From: an uncultured Acidobacteriia bacterium
Lineage (GTDB): Bacteria; Acidobacteriota; Terriglobia; Bryobacterales; Bryobacteraceae
Direction of reading: 5' to 3'
DNA length: 55,810 nucleotides
Assembly: GCA_903907865.1 (NCBI GenBank)
Contig: CAIVPR010000130.1
Coordinates: 1-55,810, forward strand
Shown one piece after another: positions 51,044 to 55,810 of this stretch; position 1 is the stretch's first letter; the number at the start of each line of letters is the position of its first letter. Position numbers and translations under genes: made by a program. The notes beneath the pieces are model-generated. The model was given only the letters and a program-made list of their open reading frames with translations. It was not told the origin of the DNA and made no database searches.

Positions 51044-51645
51044 ATGAAGATCAAACAGACCGTACTAACGATGGCGATTGCCGGGGCACTCGGTGTGCCC
51101 GCCCACGCGGAACTGATTAACGTGCAGTTCGGCTGCACATTGACCAATGGCTGCATTGGTGGCGCCTAGCGGGCGCGGCAGTGGTGGGCTCCAGCGGTGA
51201 CTACTGGAACTTGGTCGATGGCAACCCAATCGGAACCGGTTACGGAAACGTTGGGGCAGTCCCGCCCGGAGAAACGCTGCTCAACTCGGCCAGCGGGGCA
51301 GCGGGCCTCGCCGGCAACGCAAAGGTCACTTGGACTTCCGACGGCCTGTTCAATTCAACCACGGGAGCGTTCGGCACTCCGAGCTACTTTACCCCCGGCA
51401 ATTTGGCGAACCTGATGGATTCCTACCTCACCAACACAAACGGAAGCAAAACCGTCAGCTTTTCCGGTCTCCTGGCCAACACCAACTACGAGTTGATCGC
51501 GATTTCACAGGGGAACGGCCCGGTCGGAGACCAAGGCATCCAGTTGTCCAGTGTGACCGCCACGCCTGAGCCCTCGTCGATCTGGCTCGGCATAGGCGGG
51601 ATGGCCACCCTCCTCGGATGGCAGCGGCGCCGAAGGAACGCCTGA
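51044..51645 (+). pseudogene. Frameshifted PEP-CTERM exported protein
   Basis: An ATG at 51044 with AGAAGGA upstream opens a signal peptide (TVLTMAIAGALGVPAHA) but meets TAG at 51167. Another frame, entered shortly after, reads AGAAVVGSSGDYWNLVDGN and ends in a PEP-CTERM sorting signal (PEPSSIWLGIGGMATLLGWQRRRRNA style: PEP, hydrophobic helix, Arg cluster). Adding one base near 51165 restores a single protein of about 200 residues, so this is either a natural 1-base deletion or a sequencing error. PEP-CTERM proteins are anchored and processed by exosortase. Confidence 0.8.
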
Positions 51646-51703
51646 AGTGCCGCCCGTTCTTGGAGGCCGAATCCGACCAGCAACAAAACGGCGGAACTTG
51701 TTT

Positions 51704-51736
51704 ACGGTGGTGCCGACCAAGAGTCGGCACCACCGT
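51704..51736. terminator. Bidirectional hairpin terminator
   Basis: ACGGTGGTGCCGAC (51704-51717) and GTCGGCACCACCGT (51723-51736) form a perfect 14-base stem with a 5-base loop between the convergent PEP-CTERM and FAH-family genes. Confidence 0.8.
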
Positions 51737-51792
51737 TCGCGTTTGCTGTCGGCAAACACGGGTCCCTTTATCAGAAGGTCTGGCTGGGGGGA

Positions 51793-52653
51793 CTACCGCG
51801 TAAACCCGAATGGCTCGCGCAGGCCCTGTTTCACATTGGCCGAGATCGTACCCACACCGTCGATCCGGGCCCGGACCGTATCGCCCGGCTTGATCCGCGC
51901 ACCCTTCGGGCAGCCGGTCGAAATAATGTCGCCCGGATGGAGTGTGAAGAAGTCGCTGTGGAACGAGACCAGCTTCATGGGGCGGTGCTTCATGTGATGC
52001 ACGAAATCCCGCGAGCAAATACCGCCATTGTGTTCGGTGGTCACTTCGAGCTGCAAGACATCCGGCACCTCGTCCGCAGTGACAATGACCGGGCCAAAGC
52101 TGAAGAAGGTATCGATGCTCTTGGAGCGCGTCAGGTAGCGCGGGTTCTTGCGGAGCACGTCGAGCGCGGTCAGATCCAGCGTCGTCGTATAGCCGTAGAT
52201 GACCTCGTGGGCCTTGTTTTCGGGCACGAAGCGGCAGCTGCGACCGATGATGACGCCCAGTTCGCCCTCGGCGTCGACGTCGTCGGAAACCTCGGCGGGG
52301 GGCAGGAAGATGTCGCCGCCGGGCTGGAACATGCAGGAGGCGGGCTTCATGAAGCTGCCGGGCTCCTCGGGCTGCACGGCGTCGATGTCCTCGGCGTGCG
52401 ACTTGTAGTTGAGGCCGATGCACCAGATCTTGGGCGGCACGGCGTAGGGGAGGCGCGGTTCCACTTCGTCCAGCGAGATGGGGCGGACGCCTTCGACCGG
52501 GATTTCCCGGATATCCTGCCGGATGATTTCGAGCAGGTTGTTGGGGACGCGGAGGTCGTAGCGGGTGTTGATCTCAAGGACCGGGGCGATGCCTTCGGGG
52601 GTGAGGACGCCGGCGTGGTCCTGCCCGGCGTAGCGGAATGTCATGAGTCGCAT
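51793..52653 (-). CDS. Fumarylacetoacetate hydrolase (FAH)-family enzyme
   Basis: A 286-residue enzyme of the FAH superfamily. IWCIGLNYKSHAEDIDA, the metal-binding AEGELGVIIG with acidic residues, and LHPGDIISTGCPKGARIKPGD are the family's fingerprints. Such enzymes cleave or isomerise carbon-carbon bonds in aromatic-acid and sugar-acid breakdown; the exact substrate cannot be told. It lies divergent from nuoB by 46 bases and is separated from the frameshifted gene by a terminator. Confidence 0.9.
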   Translation of the reverse strand: MRLMTFRYAGQDHAGVLTPEGIAPVLEINTRYDLRVPNNLLEIIRQDIREIPVEGVRPISLDEVEPRLPYAVPPKIWCIGLNYKSHAEDIDAVQPEEPGSFMKPASCMFQPGGDIFLPPAEVSDDVDAEGELGVIIGRSCRFVPENKAHEVIYGYTTTLDLTALDVLRKNPRYLTRSKSIDTFFSFGPVIVTADEVPDVLQLEVTTEHNGGICSRDFVHHMKHRPMKLVSFHSDFFTLHPGDIISTGCPKGARIKPGDTVRARIDGVGTISANVKQGLREPFGFTR

Positions 52654-52699
52654 TCAGGCAATAGGATAGCGAATGCCTTCGTGGCACAATGAGAGAAGC

Positions 52700-53278
52700 A
52701 TGAGCGCAGCCCCCATCGACAACGCGATTGATTTCAGCACGCCCCTCGCCAGCACCGGCGTCGACCTGTTCGCCCGCATCGACAACGAGACGATGGAGCA
52801 GCAATTGCTGCAGTCCGGCGTCGTGATGACGACCATCGACGGCGTGATCAACTGGGGCCGCAAGAATTCGATTTGGCCGATGGCGTTCGGGCTAGCTTGC
52901 TGCGCGATCGAGATGATGTCAATGTCGGCGTCTCGGTTCGACATTTCGCGCTTCGGCGCCGAGGTGTTCCGCGGCTCGCCTCGTCAAAGCGATCTGATGT
53001 TCATCGCCGGACGCGTTTCCAACAAGATGGCCCCGGTCATCCGCCACCTGTACCAGCAAATGCCGGAACCCAAGTGGGTGATCTCGATGGGCGCGTGCGC
53101 GACCTCGACCGGCGTGTTCAACAACTACGCGCTGATTCCGGTCAACCAAGTGATTCCGGTGGACGTGTTCGTGCCCGGCTGCCCGCCGCGGCCGGAACAG
53201 CTGATCCACGCGGTGATGATGCTGCAGGAGAAGATCGGCAATTCCGCCGGTGCGACGCGGCAGGCATTGAACCTGTAA
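52700..53278 (+). CDS. nuoB: NADH-quinone oxidoreductase subunit B
   Basis: A 192-residue complex I subunit that carries the N2 [4Fe-4S] cluster next to the quinone site. The four ligands are Cys67 and Cys68 in [10 protein letters not shown], Cys133 in GACATSTG and Cys161 in [11 protein letters not shown]-terminal about 40 residues are additional. ATG at 52700 is preferred over an upstream in-frame codon; a purine-rich GAGAGA lies just before it. It is on its own, followed by a perfect terminator; no other nuo gene is in the window, which is unusual. Confidence 0.95.
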   Translation: MSAAPIDNAIDFSTPLASTGVDLFARIDNETMEQQLLQSGVVMTTIDGVINWGRKNSIWPMAFGLACCAIEMMSMSASRFDISRFGAEVFRGSPRQSDLMFIAGRVSNKMAPVIRHLYQQMPEPKWVISMGACATSTGVFNNYALIPVNQVIPVDVFVPGCPPRPEQLIHAVMMLQEKIGNSAGATRQALNL

Positions 53279-53296
53279 GGTTTTTGGGAAGCATGG

Positions 53297-53330
53297 AAAA
53301 GGGGCGCGACCTTCCGGTCGCGCCCCTTTT
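53297..53330. terminator. Strong bidirectional terminator
   Basis: AAAAGGGGCGCGACC (53297-53311) and GGTCGCGCCCCTTTT (53316-53330) form a perfect 15-base stem with a TTCC loop, ending with T's on both strands. It closes nuoB and the opposite Gfo/Idh/MocA gene (stop at 53351). Confidence 0.93.
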
Positions 53331-53350
53331 CGTTTCGGCTTGGGTGGCTA

Positions 53351-54718
53351 CTAAACTTCGTAGCCCTTCCGGTATGCCGGACGCGTGGTCATCTTGGTCG
53401 CTTCGGCGTCGCCGGTGAACTTCGGACCGGCTTCCAGCTTCAGCGAACGTCCCACGCGGTAGCTGATGTTGGCCAGGTGGCAGAGGGAGGCGCTGTAGAA
53501 CGCGTTGGTGATCGGGTCGTGGAGATCCGACATCTTGCGCGAACGGCAGGCCGCGAGGAAGTTTTCCATGTGCAGGCGCGTGCCGTCAGCGCCGCGCTCG
53601 GGCTTCTCTTCGGCCACCAACTCGCTGCTCTCGCCCTTGTAAATCTGGTAGCCGGCGTCGGACATCGACATCCAGCCGTCGGTGCCATAGAACAGGTCGC
53701 CGACCGTGATGTTGAGAGAAGCTGCGGGAATTGGGGCGTCCCCGGCGGTTGCCGCGCCACGACCGCCAGCGGGCCGACGCGGACCGACCGAGCCTTCACC
53801 GCCCGTCAGATTGCCGCGGACCTCGAACACCAGCTGGCGTCCGTTGCCGTAGTCGAAGGCCGACGTGAGGGTGTTGGGGGTCTCCTGGTCATCCTCGACG
53901 CCGAACTTGCCGCCGAACGAGGTGGCCGTGTTCGGCCATTGCGGATCGCCCATGCCCCAGCGCGCGATGCCCATTTCGTGGACACCCTGGTTGCCGATGT
54001 CGCCGTTGCCGGTGTCCCAGAACCAGTGCCAGTTGTACTTGAAGCGGAGCTTGTTGAAGGGGCGCATGGGGGCCGGTCCGAGGAAAAGGTCCCAGTTGAC
54101 GCCGACGGGGGTGGGCTCGTCGGCGGCGTGGCCGATGGAGACGCGGCGCTTGTAGCAGAGGCCCTTGGCCATGTAGACCTTGCCGATGGCACCGTCCTTC
54201 AGCGCCTGCATGCCCTTGATCTTGAACGGGGTGCTGCGGTGCTGGGAGCCGATCTGGACGATCTTCTTGGTGTCGGCCGACACCTTGACCATCATCTGGC
54301 CTTCGTGGATGTTGTAGCAGGCGGGCTTTTCGCAGTAGACGTCCTTGCCGGCCTTGCAGGCCCAGATGGTGGCGAGGGCGTGCCAGTGGTTGGGAGTGGC
54401 GATGGAAACGGCGTCGATGCCGGGGTCGGCGAAGGCCTTGCGCATGTCCTCGTACTCGGTGGCCTTTTCCTGGCCGTTCTTGACGAGACGGGCGTTGGCG
54501 ACTTCGCGGGCGGCCTGGTTGACGTCGCAGATGCCGGCGACGCGGGCTCCGGGGATGCGCGAGTAGGTGTCGAGGTGGTTGGTGCCGCGACCGCCCACGC
54601 CGACGATGGCGACGTTGACCTTGTCGTTTGCGCCCCAGACTCTGGAAGCCGCGGCCGCTGTGGCGGCACCGAGGAAGAAGCGGCGGGTGGAACTGCCTGT
54701 GATGGGATGGTCGGGCAT
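53351..54718 (-). CDS. Gfo/Idh/MocA-family oxidoreductase, Tat-exported
   Basis: A 455-residue NAD(P)-binding oxidoreductase with a Tat signal (STRRFFLGAATAAAASRVWG). Rossmann start VNVAIVGVGGRG, then TPNHWHALATIWACKAGKDVYCEKPACYNIHEG, the conserved Glu-Lys-Pro. The C-terminal half is the substrate domain (NWHWFWDTGNGDIGNQGVHEMGIARWG), usual for sugar-derivative oxidation. Exported members are frequent in Planctomycetes and Acidobacteriota. It is single, ending at the terminator of nuoB. Confidence 0.92.
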   Translation of the reverse strand: MPDHPITGSSTRRFFLGAATAAAASRVWGANDKVNVAIVGVGGRGTNHLDTYSRIPGARVAGICDVNQAAREVANARLVKNGQEKATEYEDMRKAFADPGIDAVSIATPNHWHALATIWACKAGKDVYCEKPACYNIHEGQMMVKVSADTKKIVQIGSQHRSTPFKIKGMQALKDGAIGKVYMAKGLCYKRRVSIGHAADEPTPVGVNWDLFLGPAPMRPFNKLRFKYNWHWFWDTGNGDIGNQGVHEMGIARWGMGDPQWPNTATSFGGKFGVEDDQETPNTLTSAFDYGNGRQLVFEVRGNLTGGEGSVGPRRPAGGRGAATAGDAPIPAASLNITVGDLFYGTDGWMSMSDAGYQIYKGESSELVAEEKPERGADGTRLHMENFLAACRSRKMSDLHDPITNAFYSASLCHLANISYRVGRSLKLEAGPKFTGDAEATKMTTRPAYRKGYEV

Positions 54719-54935
54719 GGTGATATGTCTTTCGGGGCGATTATATCAGTGTTGAGAGAGCGCGGGGTGGGTTGCTGGGTTACCATCTTAAAAGAGGTTG
54801 GACCGTGAACGACCAAGCCTCCGGGGCGACCGGGGTGCAGGTGGCGGGGTCCAGAGTTTGAATTGGCAGGCCTGCCGGATACGCCACAAGTTGGGTTCCG
54901 GGGGGTATTTCCACCGTTCGGAGGGAACGCGTTCG

Positions 54936-55810
54936 TTGGCTTGGAAAATCAGTCGTGTGAGGCGGCTCGCCTGGGGTGTATTCGCAGGCGTGCTTGCAGC
55001 AGCGTGCGTTCAGGCGCAGGTGGTCCCCGTGGCGGGCGACGCCTACGTGAACATTGCCTTCCCTGGCTTGAACTACGGACCGGCGACGTCGTTGCAGGTG
55101 GCTACGGGTGCCCGTCGGGCGCTTCTCAAGTTTGATTTGTCGTCACTGCCGGCGGGGGTGGCCGCGTCGAGTCTAGCGCGGGTGAACCTGGTGCTGTGGG
55201 TGGGACGGATCGGGGCGACGGGGTCGATCCAGGTTTCGGAAGCGGCGGGGAGTTGGGACGAGGCTGTGGTGACGTGGGACTCGCAACCGACGGCGGGCGC
55301 GGTGGTGGGGACGGCGGTGGTGTCCGGGCCGTCGCAGTATGTGACGGTGGATGTCACAAGCACTTTCAAGAAGTGGCTGGCAACACCGGGGTCGAATTTC
55401 GGATTGGTGCTGGACGGGGTGGGGACCGGGGCGGCGTTCTTTGTGGATAGCAAGGAGAGCGTGACGACCAGCCATCCGGCGGCGTTGGATTTGGTTTTGG
55501 GGGGGTTGGTGGGGGCTACTGGGGCGAGCGGGGTTACCGGGGTGACCGGGGCTCAGGGTGGCACTGGGATCACGGGGTCGACCGGGGCGCAGGGTAGCAC
55601 CGGCATCACCGGTTCCACCGGGGCTCAAGGCAGCACCGGTGTCACCGGATCGACCGGGGCGCAGGGCAATACCGGTGTCACCGGATCAACCGGGGCTCAG
55701 GGCAATACCGGGATCACCGGGTCCACCGGGGCGCAGGGCAATACCGGTGTCACCGGATCAACCGGGGCTCAGGGCAATACCGGGATCACCGGGTCCACCG
55801 GGGCGCAGGG
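54936..55810 (+). CDS. Secreted collagen-like repeat protein with DNRLRE-type domain, incomplete
   Basis: An open reading frame from TTG at 54936 (GGAGGG ten bases upstream) that runs past the window end. A signal peptide ([20 protein letters not shown]) leads to a beta-rich domain (about 30-190; [49 protein letters not shown]), the CBM-like DNRLRE/TGF-propeptide-type domain of surface proteins. From about residue 190 it consists of Gly-x-Thr/Gln triplets ([12 protein letters not shown]), a collagen-like rod. Probable cell-surface or adhesive fibre; end not seen. Confidence 0.85.
   Translation, partial: MAWKISRVRRLAWGVFAGVLAAACVQAQVVPVAGDAYVNIAFPGLNYGPATSLQVATGARRALLKFDLSSLPAGVAASSLARVNLVLWVGRIGATGSIQVSEAAGSWDEAVVTWDSQPTAGAVVGTAVVSGPSQYVTVDVTSTFKKWLATPGSNFGLVLDGVGTGAAFFVDSKESVTTSHPAALDLVLGGLVGATGASGVTGVTGAQGGTGITGSTGAQGSTGITGSTGAQGSTGVTGSTGAQGNTGVTGSTGAQGNTGITGSTGAQGNTGVTGSTGAQGNTGITGSTGAQ
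55550..55810 (+). repeat. Tandem 36/72-base repeats coding collagen-like triplets
   Basis: Seven or more 36-base units coding G(I/V)TGSTGAQG(N/S)T. The last pair of units is duplicated exactly at a 72-base period (for instance the bases from 55671 recur from 55743). The array continues beyond the window. Confidence 0.92.

Noticed and set aside
51044-51645. Selenocysteine or programmed recoding to explain the broken PEP-CTERM gene
   Set aside because: The stop is TAG, not TGA, no slippery heptamer was seen, and a simple one-base change explains it.
55550-55810. CRISPR-like tandem repeat
   Set aside because: Units are contiguous without unique spacers and code for Gly-x-y triplets in one frame.

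Overview
The window looks like chromosomal DNA of a high-GC Acidobacteriota bacterium, most likely of the Solibacter/Bryobacter group. The reasons are its family mix: a DUF1549/DUF1553 cytochrome-type protein paired with a DUF1501 protein, a very large Oar-like carboxypeptidase-regulatory TonB-dependent receptor, a PknB-type kinase with a TPR-like tail, a PEP-CTERM protein, several Tat-type secreted enzymes (two sialidase-like proteins and a Gfo/Idh/MocA oxidoreductase), and many GTG/TTG starts. Taxonomy is inferred from gene content only. No rRNA or tRNA gene and no CRISPR array was recognised.

Layout. 0-2.7 kb: a split chromate transporter (chrA in two overlapping halves) and a REC-EAL c-di-GMP phosphodiesterase. 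2.7-5.2 kb: a small accessory patch with a HEPN protein and its partner, a coupled helix-turn-helix/small-protein pair, an unknown 149-residue protein and a hicBA toxin-antitoxin pair, with hairpin terminators between convergent units. 5.2-11.6 kb: htpG, a SEC-C protein, then a LytS/LytTR-type two-component system translationally coupled to three tandem isoprenylcysteine-methyltransferase-like membrane proteins of identical length. 11.6-17.1 kb (minus strand): the DUF1501/DUF1553 pair, a REC-PilZ protein and a truncated-haemoglobin/ankyrin fusion. 17.2-26.2 kb (plus): a receptor-type Ser/Thr kinase, Ku, and a DUF2760/Hsp70/Hsp70 operon. 26.2-33.3 kb: a palindromic dispersed repeat, a secreted protein, a DEAD-box helicase, an RNase III-like mini protein head-to-head with rsmG, then prxQ-like peroxiredoxin and selA, and a sialidase. 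33.3-39.1 kb: two tandem TolC-type proteins, pyrE, and a decayed AbiE toxin-antitoxin locus whose operator and promoter are still visible. 39.3-43.7 kb: the TonB-dependent receptor and a DUF2306-type membrane protein. 43.8-49 kb: truA, ppa, mutL, an OLD/RecF-like ATPase and a DUF4276 protein, the last three coupled by stop/start overlaps. 48.9-55.8 kb: a second sialidase-like protein, an SGNH hydrolase, a frameshifted PEP-CTERM gene, an FAH-family enzyme, a lone nuoB, a Gfo/Idh/MocA oxidoreductase and the start of a collagen-like repeat protein that runs off the window.

The candidates most worth following up are the mutL-coupled ATPase/DUF4276 pair (a defence-like module), the sensor/regulator operon with three ICMT paralogs, the globin-ankyrin fusion, the HEPN pair, and the AbiE remnant with its intact operator. 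A palindromic repeat family (about 1-36, 26219-26292 and 39138-39179) marks several intergenic borders.
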